From assembly GCA_910585285.1 (NCBI GenBank), contig CAJUDL010000029.1, positions 1 through 42,841 of the forward strand: DNA of 42,841 nucleotides. Direction: 5' to 3'. Positions 35,201 through 42,841 of the stretch are shown piece after piece. The notes below the pieces were generated by a model. The model worked only from the letters and a program-made list of their open reading frames with translations. It had not been told where the DNA came from and did no database searches. Source of the stretch: an uncultured Muribaculaceae bacterium. GTDB lineage: Bacteria > Bacteroidota > Bacteroidia > Bacteroidales > Muribaculaceae. The position numbers and the translations under genes were made by a program. The number at the start of each line of letters is the position of its first letter. Positions within the stretch are counted from its first letter, which is position 1.

Positions 35201-35863
35201 AGCCATGCCGCGAGCCACAGGCTTGTCGGGATTAAGAGCGCGCTGACGGAACTCGGCAAGAGCCTCGCGATCGAGCAGAGGAGCAAGATCTTCCTCGCTG
35301 AGAGCCTCGATCTTCTGGATCTCATGAGATGTACGGAAACCATCAAAGAAGTTGATGAACGGCACACGACCCTTAATTGAAGAAAGATGGGATACGGCGG
35401 AAAGATCCATAACTTCCTGAACGGAACCCTCACAGAACATTGCGAAACCTGTCTGACGGGCAGACATTACGTCCTGATGATCTCCGAAAATACTAAGTGC
35501 ATGAGATGCAAGTGTACGTGCCGATACGTGGAACACACAGGGGAGCAATTCACCGGCAATCTTATACATATTAGGGATCATCAGAAGAAGACCCTGAGAA
35601 GCTGTATAGGTTGTGGTAAGGGCTCCTGACTGAAGCGAACCGTGAACAGCGCCTGCTGCTCCTCCCTCACTTTGCATCTCCTGAACCAATACCGTCTCGC
35701 CGAAGATATTCTTTCGACCGGCTGCCGACCAATCATCCACATATTCTGCCATCGTCGACGACGGGGTAATGGGATAGATTGCGGCTACTTCGCTAAACAT
35801 ATAACTGATATGCGCTGCGGCCTGGTTGCCGTCGCATGTCAGAAACTTCTTTGCTTTGCTCAT
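32273..35863 (-). CDS. nifJ: Pyruvate:ferredoxin (flavodoxin) oxidoreductase
   Basis: A 1196-residue single-chain enzyme that converts pyruvate and CoA to acetyl-CoA and CO2 and reduces ferredoxin, central to anaerobic energy metabolism. The domains are in the usual order: the alpha-type TPP domain (AAHISYMFSEVAAIYPITPSSTMAE), the CoA-binding and gamma-type regions, two 4Fe-4S motifs (CIQCNKCSFVCPHAC near 690 and CLGCGNCADVCPGK near 750), a CSGCGETPYL cluster segment near 821, and the TPP-binding GDGASYDIGFGG near 974 with NTGGQ further on. The length is standard. It has its own promoter and terminator and appears monocistronic. Confidence 0.97.
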   Translation of the reverse strand: MSKAKKFLTCDGNQAAAHISYMFSEVAAIYPITPSSTMAEYVDDWSAAGRKNIFGETVLVQEMQSEGGAAGAVHGSLQSGALTTTYTASQGLLLMIPNMYKIAGELLPCVFHVSARTLASHALSIFGDHQDVMSARQTGFAMFCEGSVQEVMDLSAVSHLSSIKGRVPFINFFDGFRTSHEIQKIEALSEEDLAPLLDREALAEFRQRALNPDKPVARGMAENPDVFFQHREASNPYYDAIPEIVENYVKEINKITGRNYGLFDYYGDPEADRVIIAMGSVTECIKETIDHLRAKGEKVGVVCVHLYRPFSAKHFLAAVPATAKRIAVLDRTKEPGANGEPLYLDVKDCFYGKENAPLIVGGRYGLSSKDTTPAQIVEVYDNLKLSEPKNHFTIGIVDDVTFHSLPVGPEINVGGKGMFQAKFYGLGADGTVGANKNSVKIIGDNTDKYCQAYFSYDSKKSGGFTCSHLRFGDTPIRSTYLVNTPNFVACHVQAYLHMYDVLRGLMPNGTFLLNTIWEGEELAKNLPNKVKRYLAKNNITVYYINASKIAQEIGLGNRTNTILQSAFFRITEVIPVDLAVEQMKKFIQKSYGKKGENVVNMNYAAVDRGGEYHKLDVDPAWANFEDEPSKEAPAPDFITNVVRPINAQDGDLLPVSTFADRADGTWQQGTAAYEKRGVAAFVPEWNPENCIQCNKCSFVCPHACIRPFVLTPEEAAAAPFGEEHSIPAIGKTFTGMRFVQQVDVLDCLGCGNCADVCPGKKGEKALKMVHEESQLAQQKNWDWLIENVKNKADLVDVTLNAKNSQFAQPLFEFSGACSGCGETPYLKLISQLYGNHQMVANATGCSSIYSGSVPSTPYTTDAEGHGPAWANSLFEDFCEFGLGMYLGYEKMRARVEDICVKLEADDNAPQDLRDAAKAWYENREDAKLSHNYGYDLCEVAKKYADKCDKCATLVNLRHYMTKRSQWIVGGDGASYDIGFGGLDHVIASGKNVNILVLDTEVYSNTGGQSSKSTPIGAIAKFAAAGKRIRKKDLGLIATTYGYVYVAQVAMGADNAQTLKAIREAEAYDGPSLVIAYAPCINHGIKKGMGKSQEEEKEAVECGYWHLWRYNPALEAEGKNPFSLDSKEPDWSKFEDFLKGEVRFASLQKMYPEQAAELFKACEDNAKWRYNNYKRLTAQNWGTDPELTPEEEALRKM

Positions 35864-35986
35864 AGTTATAATCGATTAATTTTGAGTTATCTCTTCTTTT
35901 ACCTCTCTATCTTACATAACCGCTCTAAATAAAAAACAAGGTACAATGTAAGTAAGAAACTATTTAGATGCGTTCATTTTAAGTTA

Positions 35987-36017
35987 CAAAGTTAACAAAA
36001 AATCGTCAGAGTCACAA
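35987..36017 (-). promoter_or_regulatory. Promoter of nifJ
   Basis: On the minus strand TTG (36015-36017), a 20 nt spacer and TAACTTTG (35987-35994) match the Bacteroidetes -33/-7 consensus. The -33 element lies in the last codons of the upstream helicase gene. The leader before the nifJ ATG would be roughly 115 nt and shows no riboswitch that I recognise. Confidence 0.7.
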
Positions 36018-37343
36018 CACTGAAACCAATCTTTTCTCTCCTTTGATTTTCTTTCCCTTGATATTCCGCAGTATATCCTGTGCCTTTTTGAAAGGAACTG
36101 CAGCAAGTGAATAATGATCGTAAACATCTATCTTTCCGATGCCTTGGGCATCAGCGCCACCTTCCTTAACGAGAAATCCGACTATATCACCCTTGGAAAG
36201 TTTTTCTTTCTTTCCGGCAGAAAAACGGATAGTGGCATACTCTGGCGCCTTTGGTTCTCCAATTGTATTGTCGGGATAGACGGTGTCGTCAAAATCCGTA
36301 AATTCTTTGACATCCTCCTTCGGTCCGACAAGAACATACACGTCTCCTTCCCTATCAACCCTGGCGGTCCGTCCGTTGCGGTGGGTATAGGTTTCAGGCG
36401 TGAGTGCCTGATGGTAGTGTATGATTGATTTGACATTTTCAATGTCAAGACCACGAGCGGCAAGGTCGGTTGCCACAAGCAGCGGACGGCTACCGTTATT
36501 GAACATCGCCACTGCCGTTTCCCGTTCATGCTGATCAAGCGCACCATGATATAATACGACCGGAAAGCCCCGCTTACTCAAATAATCTGCCACGCGTTCG
36601 GCACTTTCCCTATAGTTCACAAAAATTATCGAACGTTCAGGGCATCCACCCTTCGCAAGATCGGTCAGCAATGAGGCAAGCGAATCAAGTTTATCGTTGA
36701 TATCCGAATCCACTCTATGCACGCGAAGACGGCTATGAAGCTCCTTGTTATCTCCAAGATAATTTATCGTAACGGGGTTGTTCAATCGCAAAAAATCCGG
36801 CAGAATATCAGCACGTGTAGCCGAAGTCAAAATATATCGGCTCACATTCTTGAGACGATCAACAATCTTTTTCATCTCTTTTTCAAAACCGAGCTCAAGC
36901 GACTTGTCAAATTCATCAAGCACAAGAATTCTTGTAGGCAAAACATCGATATTGCGACGATTGATATGATCAAGAAGCCTTCCCGGAGTTGCAACTATAA
37001 TATCCGTACCGGCGGATAATGAATTTACCTCATCCTCTACTTTATGACCGCCATATAATTGAGTAACTTTAAAACCGGCTGCGATGGCATTTACAATTTG
37101 CGATATCTGTATCACAAGCTCACGCGATGGAGCCACAACCACCGCCTGCACCCTGCCGGTCGACGGCTTGAGAATCTTCAACATCGGCAAAATAAAAGCG
37201 AGTGTCTTGCCGGAACCTGTGGGCGACAATAGTATTATATCGCGAGTTTCCGATGCCTGTGCCATCATCTGCTTCTGCATCGGATTCAATTCTTTAATTC
37301 CCAATTTTTCTTCCACAAGGGGAAGAAATTCTTTTTCTCTCAT
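36012..37343 (-). CDS. DEAD-box-type ATP-dependent RNA helicase (DEFD variant)
   Basis: A 443-residue superfamily 2 RNA helicase. Motifs in order are the Q-motif LNPMQKQM, Walker A SPTGSGKT (40-47), PSRELVIQ, TPGRLLD, motif II DEFD (143-146), SAT, ATDLAARGLDI and HRNGRTARV. Motif II is DEFD and not DEAD. The C-terminal 75 residues (GDIVGFLVKEGGADAQGIGKI, then a basic tail) resemble the DbpA-type RNA-binding domain, which in E. coli directs the helicase to 23S rRNA. A role in ribosome assembly or RNA turnover is likely. It follows recG by 18 nt and is the last gene of its apparent operon. Confidence 0.92.
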   Translation of the reverse strand: MREKEFLPLVEEKLGIKELNPMQKQMMAQASETRDIILLSPTGSGKTLAFILPMLKILKPSTGRVQAVVVAPSRELVIQISQIVNAIAAGFKVTQLYGGHKVEDEVNSLSAGTDIIVATPGRLLDHINRRNIDVLPTRILVLDEFDKSLELGFEKEMKKIVDRLKNVSRYILTSATRADILPDFLRLNNPVTINYLGDNKELHSRLRVHRVDSDINDKLDSLASLLTDLAKGGCPERSIIFVNYRESAERVADYLSKRGFPVVLYHGALDQHERETAVAMFNNGSRPLLVATDLAARGLDIENVKSIIHYHQALTPETYTHRNGRTARVDREGDVYVLVGPKEDVKEFTDFDDTVYPDNTIGEPKAPEYATIRFSAGKKEKLSKGDIVGFLVKEGGADAQGIGKIDVYDHYSLAAVPFKKAQDILRNIKGKKIKGEKRLVSVL

Positions 37344-37361
37344 AATATCTAAATTAAACCA

Positions 37362-39509
37362 TCAGCTGATCTGCGACCAGTCATAGGTCTTCAAAAAGCG
37401 GATTCGCAATTCGTTTTTAATCATAGCTACCGATGTCGGAGACAACGGCAATTCCTCTCCCGGATATTGCTCAACACCTGTCACCGGTGCCTCCACAAGC
37501 TCGGGATGTGAATTCAGCACGGCTTCCGCCCCTTGACGTGCTACATTTAATATCTGTCCGTCACTTGCAAGGTTTGCTATCCTTAGATTAAACGCTATTC
37601 CACTCTGTTGGGTTCCCTCCATATCACCCGGACCCCTCATTTTCATGTCAGCTTCTGAAATAAGAAAGCCGTCAGATGTTTCTGTCATGATGCCAAGACG
37701 CTTGCGCGTATCTCCGGCAATATTATGTTTGGTCATAAGAATGCAATAACTGTGATCAGCGCCACGACCTACCCTTCCCCGCAATTGATGCAACTGCGAC
37801 AATCCGAATCTCTCAGCATTCTCGATAAGCATCACCGATGCATTAGGAACATTCACACCTACCTCAATGACGGTCGTTGCCACAAGAATGCGCGCCGCAC
37901 CGCTGACAAACTGTTCCATCTGATAATCTTTCTCGGCAGGCTTCATCTGTCCATGAACCATACAGACTTTGACATCCGGAAACATGCCCCTCACTCTTTC
38001 AATCCCCTCCTCAACACTCTTCAATTCCAGTTTCGGATTCTCCTTTACAAGTGGATACACTATATATACCTGTCTTCCAGCCCTGAGTTCACGGTTAATA
38101 AGTTGATTCACCTCCATTCGCGAATTATCGAATTTCAGATAAGTCTGAACCGGTTTTCTTCCTGGGGGCAGCTCATCAATCACCGACACGTCAAGATCGC
38201 CATAGACAGTCATGGCAAGAGTTCGGGGTATGGGTGTAGCAGTCATTACAAGAACATGGGGAGCTACCGCGCTTTTCTTCCACATTTTGGCACGCTGAGC
38301 AACCCCGAATCGATGTTGCTCATCAATCACTGTAAGTCCAAGATTTTTAAACTGCACATTGTCTTCAATTAGGGCATGCGTTCCAACTATTATATGAATC
38401 TCTCCCGACAAGAGACCTTCATGAATTTCTTTACGTGCCTTAGTACGGGTGCTTCCCGTCAACAACTCTACCCGCAGCCCGATTTTCTCACCCCAGTTCC
38501 TGATTGTCTCGAAATGTTGTGAAGCAAGGATCTCGGTCGGTGCCATTATTGCCGACTGAAAGCCATTGTCGGCAGCCATCAGCATCGTCATGAACGCCAC
38601 CATTGTCTTGCCGCTGCCAACATCTCCCTGCAGCAGCCGATTCATCTGCCTTCCGGTGCGCATGTCATTGCGGATCTCCTTTAAAACTCTCTTCTGGGCT
38701 CCGGTGAGATCAAATGGTATAAATTTGCTGTAATAGGTATTGAAATATTCTCCGATTCTCGTCAACACGTGCCCGCGGATTCTTCTGCCTCGCTCACGAG
38801 AATATCTAAGTATATGAAGCTGAAGATAGAACAGCTCCTCAAATTTCATTCGCTCACGTGCTTTCTGTAATTTTTCAGGATTCTGAGGAAAATGCAGATT
38901 CATCAAAGCCTCAAGCAATGGCATCAGCGAGTACTTATCTATGATTTCAGGTGGTAATGTTTCGCTAACTTCCTTTATACGGGCATTGCTAAAAAGATTC
39001 TTTGCAAGATCGGAAATTATTCTCGTGGAATATCCTCGCTTTCTCAATTTGTCAGGAATCGAATAGATTCCCCTGAATCCTTGAGGTGGTTTGGTTGCAT
39101 CGTAAGCATTCACTTCTGGATGCGCCATCTGCCAAACGTCACGAAATTGCGTCGGTTTACCGAACAATACATACGACACACCGGGCTGATAGGCGGTTTT
39201 AAAGAAATTTACTTTTGAAAACCAGACAACTTCCATGAAACGGCTGCCATCGTAAAATGATGCTTTTAGCCGTTGCTTTAATCCCTCTCCCTCCGTTGTG
39301 AATCCGACGAACCGTCCGAGCACCTGGACAGACGGCATTTCACCTGAAAATTCGGATATTTTGAAAAAGCGGCTCGTATCGACATATCTGTAGGGAAACG
39401 TATACAGCAGATCGCCGAACGTGCGGATTTCAAGTTCGGCATCAAGAAGCTTTGCGCGTTTATCGCCCACTCCTTTTAGAAACTTTATGTCGGTATCAAG
39501 AAAAGACAA
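37362..39509 (-). CDS. recG: ATP-dependent DNA helicase RecG
   Basis: A 715-residue branch-migrating helicase that remodels stalled forks and Holliday junctions. An N-terminal wedge (OB-fold) domain covers about 60-160. The helicase core has Walker A GDVGSGKT, PTEILASQH, the DEQH box (VIDEQHRFGVAQR), TATPIPRTL and the QLRGRVGRG motif VI. A C-terminal TRG-type segment with MRGPGDMEGTQQSG follows. The length is close to that of E. coli RecG. It lies 23 nt after ispD. Confidence 0.97.
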   Translation of the reverse strand: MSFLDTDIKFLKGVGDKRAKLLDAELEIRTFGDLLYTFPYRYVDTSRFFKISEFSGEMPSVQVLGRFVGFTTEGEGLKQRLKASFYDGSRFMEVVWFSKVNFFKTAYQPGVSYVLFGKPTQFRDVWQMAHPEVNAYDATKPPQGFRGIYSIPDKLRKRGYSTRIISDLAKNLFSNARIKEVSETLPPEIIDKYSLMPLLEALMNLHFPQNPEKLQKARERMKFEELFYLQLHILRYSRERGRRIRGHVLTRIGEYFNTYYSKFIPFDLTGAQKRVLKEIRNDMRTGRQMNRLLQGDVGSGKTMVAFMTMLMAADNGFQSAIMAPTEILASQHFETIRNWGEKIGLRVELLTGSTRTKARKEIHEGLLSGEIHIIVGTHALIEDNVQFKNLGLTVIDEQHRFGVAQRAKMWKKSAVAPHVLVMTATPIPRTLAMTVYGDLDVSVIDELPPGRKPVQTYLKFDNSRMEVNQLINRELRAGRQVYIVYPLVKENPKLELKSVEEGIERVRGMFPDVKVCMVHGQMKPAEKDYQMEQFVSGAARILVATTVIEVGVNVPNASVMLIENAERFGLSQLHQLRGRVGRGADHSYCILMTKHNIAGDTRKRLGIMTETSDGFLISEADMKMRGPGDMEGTQQSGIAFNLRIANLASDGQILNVARQGAEAVLNSHPELVEAPVTGVEQYPGEELPLSPTSVAMIKNELRIRFLKTYDWSQIS

Positions 39510-39532
39510 TGCAATCCAGGAATTGTAAACAC

Positions 39533-40222
39533 TTATATATTGTCCAGCAATGTTGCTGCGACCGTCAGATCAAGAGGATCGGTAACTTTCATGTTATAAG
39601 GAGATCCTTCGAAGAGATATATGCTGCTGCCCGCTGCTTCCGCCACAGAGGCATCGTCGGTCATGTCGGGGGTAAGAGTCTTATCATAAGCCGCCTTTAA
39701 CAGTGTAGCATCAAATACCTGAGGAGTCTGCACCTTTACATAATCCTTTCGTGTCACAGCTTCACTTGAATTTCCATCAACGCGGCGTATAGAGTCGGTC
39801 ATAGGAGTGACCGGCACAGCTGCCTTATATTTCTCGGCAGCTTCCCATCCTCTCGCAATTAGCGACGGAGAGACCAAAGGACGAGCCGCATCATGAATCG
39901 CCACAAGTGCCTCTTCTACATCAGGAACAGATATCAGCCCGTTTCTTACAGACTCCAGACGTGAACGTCCGCCACAACTTATATGCACCGGGATCTTACG
40001 ATCTGCTTCCGGAAGTTCTGCAAACAATATATCCCAATCATCCAGAAAACCGGGATGCAACACGAGGATAATCTTTGTATCAGGATCCTCTTCATGAAAA
40101 GCCCTAACTGACCACCATAACATTGGCACACCCTTCAGCAACTGGAACTGCTTGGGAATAGAGCCGCCGGCGCGGTTTCCCTCCCCGCCGGCGACAATCA
40201 CAGCATATTTATTCGGTTTCAT
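39533..40222 (-). CDS. ispD: 2-C-methyl-D-erythritol 4-phosphate cytidylyltransferase
   Basis: A 229-residue enzyme of the MEP isoprenoid pathway that joins CTP to methylerythritol phosphate. The nucleotide-binding loop AGGEGNRAGGSIPKQF (11-26) is close to the family consensus; VAIHDAARPLVS, PVTPMTDSIRRVD and TPQVFDATLLKAAY are further signatures, and DDASVAEAAG ends the core. It starts 3 nt from the fabG stop, so it is co-transcribed with the fatty-acid genes upstream and with recG downstream. Confidence 0.95.
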   Translation of the reverse strand: MKPNKYAVIVAGGEGNRAGGSIPKQFQLLKGVPMLWWSVRAFHEEDPDTKIILVLHPGFLDDWDILFAELPEADRKIPVHISCGGRSRLESVRNGLISVPDVEEALVAIHDAARPLVSPSLIARGWEAAEKYKAAVPVTPMTDSIRRVDGNSSEAVTRKDYVKVQTPQVFDATLLKAAYDKTLTPDMTDDASVAEAAGSSIYLFEGSPYNMKVTDPLDLTVAATLLDNI

Positions 40223-40225
40223 TGA

Positions 40226-40972
40226 TTACATGTTCATACCGCCGTCAACCTGGATAACCTGGCCGGTAACATAACCTGCCATATCTGATGCAAGGAATGT
40301 TGCCACATTTGCGATGTCCTCCACTTTTCCGCCGCGACGCAATGGAATTTTCTTACACCATTCCTCGCGAACCTCTGCGGGAAGAGCCTCAGTCATGGCA
40401 GTCTCGATAAATCCGGGAGCGATTGCGTTAGCGCGGATGCCACGGGAACCGACCTCCTGGGCTATACTCTTAGCCAATGCAATGAGACCCGCCTTTGAAG
40501 CAGCGTAGTTAGACTGTCCTGCATTACCATGGACACCCACAACCGATGCCATGTTGATGATTGAACCGGATTTCTGACGCATCATGATGGGAAGAACAGC
40601 ATGGATATAATTGAATGCGGATTTCAGATTGACTGCAATCACGGCATCCCACTGCTGCTCGGTCATGCGGAGCATAAGCCCGTCTTTTGTGATACCGGCA
40701 TTATTCACGAGAATATCGATACGGCCGAAATCAGCCTTGATTTCCTCTACAGTCTTCTCTGTAGCTGCAAAATCCGCAGCATTTGAAGCATATCCTTTAC
40801 ATTTCACGCCATAAGCGGCAATTTCTTCTTCCGTCTTCTTTCCATTCTCGTCAATAACGAGATCTGTAAATGCGATGTTACATCCTTCTGATGCATACTT
40901 CAAGGCAATTTCTTTGCCTATTCCTCTTGCAGCGCCTGTTACGATCGCCGTCTTTCCTTCAAGAAGTTTCAT
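40226..40972 (-). CDS. fabG: 3-oxoacyl-[acyl-carrier-protein] reductase
   Basis: A 248-residue short-chain dehydrogenase that reduces 3-oxoacyl-ACP with NADPH in fatty acid elongation. The Rossmann motif TGAARGIG is at 12-19, NNAG at 90-93, and the catalytic residues are Ser143, Tyr156 and Lys160 (YAASK). The GYVTGQVIQVDGGMNM end is typical of FabG. It lies 49 nt after the FabH-like gene on the same strand. Confidence 0.95.
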   Translation of the reverse strand: MKLLEGKTAIVTGAARGIGKEIALKYASEGCNIAFTDLVIDENGKKTEEEIAAYGVKCKGYASNAADFAATEKTVEEIKADFGRIDILVNNAGITKDGLMLRMTEQQWDAVIAVNLKSAFNYIHAVLPIMMRQKSGSIINMASVVGVHGNAGQSNYAASKAGLIALAKSIAQEVGSRGIRANAIAPGFIETAMTEALPAEVREEWCKKIPLRRGGKVEDIANVATFLASDMAGYVTGQVIQVDGGMNM

Positions 40973-41021
40973 AAATATTGTTGTTGTTATTTTGGGTCAA
41001 TTCTTTATATGTTTATTATTT

Positions 41022-41966
41022 CTATTTCTCCACAATAAAGCAGCCACATGAATAGCCTCCACCAAATACCATCAAAGCCACTTTCTCCCCGCTCTTTATT
41101 TCATTTATATTCTGCGCGAGCACCAGAGGTGCGGATGCCGAACCAGTGTTGCCAAGTTCCTCAATATTGTTAATGAATCGATCCATACCAAGATCAAGCT
41201 GGTGTGCGACCTGTGCTACGATTCGCTTGTTTGCCTGATGACAAATAAACCTGGATATGTCCTGATGCTCAAGACCGGCATTTTTTAACGAGTTGTTGAG
41301 AGCATGGATCATATAACGGCATGCATGAATAAAGACATCCCTGCCGTCGGGCATTGTGATTCCGTCCTCTTTCGGGCGCAGACACACTCCTCCCGGACCC
41401 TTGCCAAGATCCCCAAGTCCTTCGGTATATATGTCAAGGATCTTTATATCCTTGTCACTTTGACGCTCTTTGGAAACAAAATAAGCGACTGCTGCATCTC
41501 CCCATAAATGTCCACTCTTCGGGTCAGATTCATTAGAATAATAGGTATTCTGTTCGCTGCAAATCAAAAGAGCCTTATCTGCCTTCCCCATCGCGAAATA
41601 CCCCTCTATTATCTCCAATCCATTGATAAATGATGAGCACGCAGAAGACGCATAGACCGCCTTAGCCCCGTGAATGCAGAAATACCTTTGTACCTTATGA
41701 GCTACCGTCGCCACAGTGTCATAAGCACAGTAATGGGCAGCTACAACCAATCCAACACTTTTCACATCATAGGGAAGTGTTCTCACCGCATCTTCAACAG
41801 CCGACATTGCCATCGTATCCACATTCTCATCCGGAGCTGCCTTCGAACGAGACTTTATACCTGTCCGCTGTTCTATCCATTCGGGTGTCAAACCGTTCAC
41901 ACTATAAAAATGTTCGTTTGAAACCCGCCCCTGCGGAACGTATATGCCCATTGAGTTAATATACAT
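41022..41966 (-). CDS. 3-oxoacyl-ACP synthase III family protein (FabH-like ketosynthase)
   Basis: A 314-residue thiolase-fold condensing enzyme. The triad is visible: Cys110 in ASSACSSF, His243 in CHQANKRI and Asn273 in GNTGSASAPL. The C-terminal GGGYSCGCFIVEK fits KAS III. FabH starts fatty acid synthesis by condensing acyl-CoA with malonyl-ACP. This copy may be the housekeeping enzyme or a paralogue for a special lipid; its place between a TetR regulator and fabG leaves both open. The start lies 35 nt after the tetR stop, with no separate promoter seen. Confidence 0.88.
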   Translation of the reverse strand: MYINSMGIYVPQGRVSNEHFYSVNGLTPEWIEQRTGIKSRSKAAPDENVDTMAMSAVEDAVRTLPYDVKSVGLVVAAHYCAYDTVATVAHKVQRYFCIHGAKAVYASSACSSFINGLEIIEGYFAMGKADKALLICSEQNTYYSNESDPKSGHLWGDAAVAYFVSKERQSDKDIKILDIYTEGLGDLGKGPGGVCLRPKEDGITMPDGRDVFIHACRYMIHALNNSLKNAGLEHQDISRFICHQANKRIVAQVAHQLDLGMDRFINNIEELGNTGSASAPLVLAQNINEIKSGEKVALMVFGGGYSCGCFIVEK

Positions 41967-42001
41967 ATGATCTGATCTAATCTAATTTTAAATATTGATT
42001 T

Positions 42002-42652
42002 TTACCTCACCATAATACCCTTAAGTATTAAATCCGCTATCACTCCCTTTATACGCTCGTCGCCAAGTCCATATTGCGAAAGACTGTCGCGAATGTATGG
42101 CACATCAAGACCATGAATTGCATTGACAATAACCAATGCGCATTCCTTGACATTTCTGATTCTGAAATCACCAGATTCAATTCCTTCGTGCAGAATCTCC
42201 ATCAGAAGGGTTGCTTCCTTTCTGGTGATTATGGCGCGTGCCCTGTCAACTTTTCTGACATCTCGGAAGAAACCGGCACGCAACGATCCGTTGCGGGAAA
42301 CAATCTCTCGCATTGTCTGAAGACGACATCCTACATACTCCTGAAGCTTCTCTTCAGGCGATATTGGCTTAGCAACTATGAAACGAAGTTTGGCAAGAAG
42401 TTGCTCCGATTCATTGTCAATCACAGCATTGAATATCTCGCGTTTGCTTTTGAAATAGGTATAAATCGTGCGTCTGCCTTTATCAGATGCGGAAGCGATA
42501 TCATTCATCGTTGTGTTTTCCACACCTTTGCGGGCAAAAAGTTGACGAGCAACCTCTATAAATTTTTCACGAGTTTTCTTCACCATTCTACCGTAAAATT
42601 GCACATACTTGGGATTATTGAGCAAATTTAACAATTTTTCTTCAATTCTCAT
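42002..42652 (-). CDS. TetR/AcrR family transcriptional regulator
   Basis: A 216-residue regulator. The DNA-binding helix-turn-helix is MVKKTREKFIEVARQLFARK to TTMNDIASASDKGRRTIYTYFKSK. The C-terminal ligand-binding domain is helical and unlike any specific TetR subgroup I can name. The frame gives two starts: 42652, with 22 extra residues, and 42586 just before the HTH. I keep the longer form because the extra segment is well formed, but the shorter one is possible. It is the first gene of the run with the FabH-like gene, fabG, ispD, recG and the helicase, so it may control lipid synthesis there. An inverted repeat upstream is a candidate operator. Confidence 0.9.
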   Translation of the reverse strand: MRIEEKLLNLLNNPKYVQFYGRMVKKTREKFIEVARQLFARKGVENTTMNDIASASDKGRRTIYTYFKSKREIFNAVIDNESEQLLAKLRFIVAKPISPEEKLQEYVGCRLQTMREIVSRNGSLRAGFFRDVRKVDRARAIITRKEATLLMEILHEGIESGDFRIRNVKECALVIVNAIHGLDVPYIRDSLSQYGLGDERIKGVIADLILKGIMVR

Positions 42653-42730
42653 CTACATATCGTCATTCAATTTTAAAGAATATTACAAAAAAATATAAAA
42701 ACATGTCATTTAACATAATTTTAAAGATTT

Positions 42731-42757
42731 TTTGACCAAAATATTTGCACGGTCAAA
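42731..42757. repeat. Inverted repeat upstream of tetR, overlapping the tRNA promoter
   Basis: TTTGACC (42731-42737) and GGTCAAA (42751-42757) form a 7 bp dyad with a 13 nt centre. It lies in the intergenic region between the divergent tetR gene and the initiator tRNA gene, and the -33 element of the tRNA promoter lies inside its centre. It could be an operator for the TetR protein; no copy elsewhere was found by eye. Confidence 0.45.
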
Positions 42758-42775
42758 AAAATAGTATTAACTTTG
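42744..42775 (+). promoter_or_regulatory. Promoter of the initiator tRNA gene
   Basis: TTTG (42744-42747), a 20 nt spacer and TAACTTTG (42768-42775) match the Bacteroidetes vegetative consensus exactly. The tRNA begins 17 nt after the -7 element. Confidence 0.8.
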
Positions 42776-42791
42776 CACCCGTAAATAACAC

Positions 42792-42841
<50 letters not shown>

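Overview
The window reads as a chromosomal piece of a Bacteroidales bacterium, possibly of the Muribaculaceae type, although the species cannot be fixed from sequence alone. The evidence is SusC/SusD-like proteins, a FecR-type anti-sigma factor, DUF1735 and fimbrillin-like lipoproteins, and promoters of the Bacteroidetes form (TTTG or TTG, about 20 nt, TAnnTTTG). Nearly every gene lies on the minus strand. No CRISPR array, insertion sequence or rRNA was seen. The only RNA gene is an initiator tRNA-Met cut by the right edge.

Left part (1-6660): the start of an AMP-forming acyl-CoA ligase cut by the left edge; a thioredoxin-fold lipoprotein; a CyuA/UPF0597-type cysteine desulfidase; thymidine kinase; a DoxX-like membrane protein on the plus strand; endonuclease III overlapping pheS; and a SIMPL-domain protein on the plus strand that ends at a two-way terminator hairpin.

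Centre (6669-32107): a run of 15 gene units, about 25 kb, all on the minus strand with short gaps or ATGA overlaps. It looks like one polysaccharide utilisation locus (PUL). In transcription order it encodes a small secreted protein with a C-terminal sorting-like domain, a secreted protein with two discoidin-type domains, a fimbrillin-like lipoprotein with a discoidin-type C-terminus, a FecR anti-sigma factor, an STN domain plus SusC (in two reading frames), SusD, a DUF1735/discoidin lipoprotein, two GH101-like enzymes (one surface lipoprotein, one periplasmic), a DUF4965 glutaminase-A-like protein, a GH78 rhamnosidase, an ECF sigma factor, a GH37 trehalase-like enzyme, a GH63/MGH1-like enzyme and a GH36 alpha-galactosidase. 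The probable logic is surface binding and first cleavage by lipoproteins, TonB-dependent import through SusCD, and periplasmic trimming by exo-enzymes. Control probably runs through STN, FecR and the sigma factor. The substrate is not known; the enzyme set suggests a heteroglycan carrying alpha-galactosyl or alpha-GalNAc and rhamnose.

Right part (32204-42841): pyruvate:ferredoxin oxidoreductase with a strong terminator and a good promoter, then an apparent operon read leftwards: TetR regulator, FabH-like ketosynthase, fabG, ispD, recG and a DEAD-box-type RNA helicase. The window ends in an initiator tRNA gene whose promoter overlaps an inverted repeat.

The most unusual points are three. The SusC transporter is split into two frames exactly at an A6 run followed by a CA repeat. 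The ECF sigma gene sits in the distal half of the operon, about 15 kb from its likely anti-sigma partner. One discoidin-like module recurs four times in three proteins of the locus, once fused to a fimbrillin-like domain.
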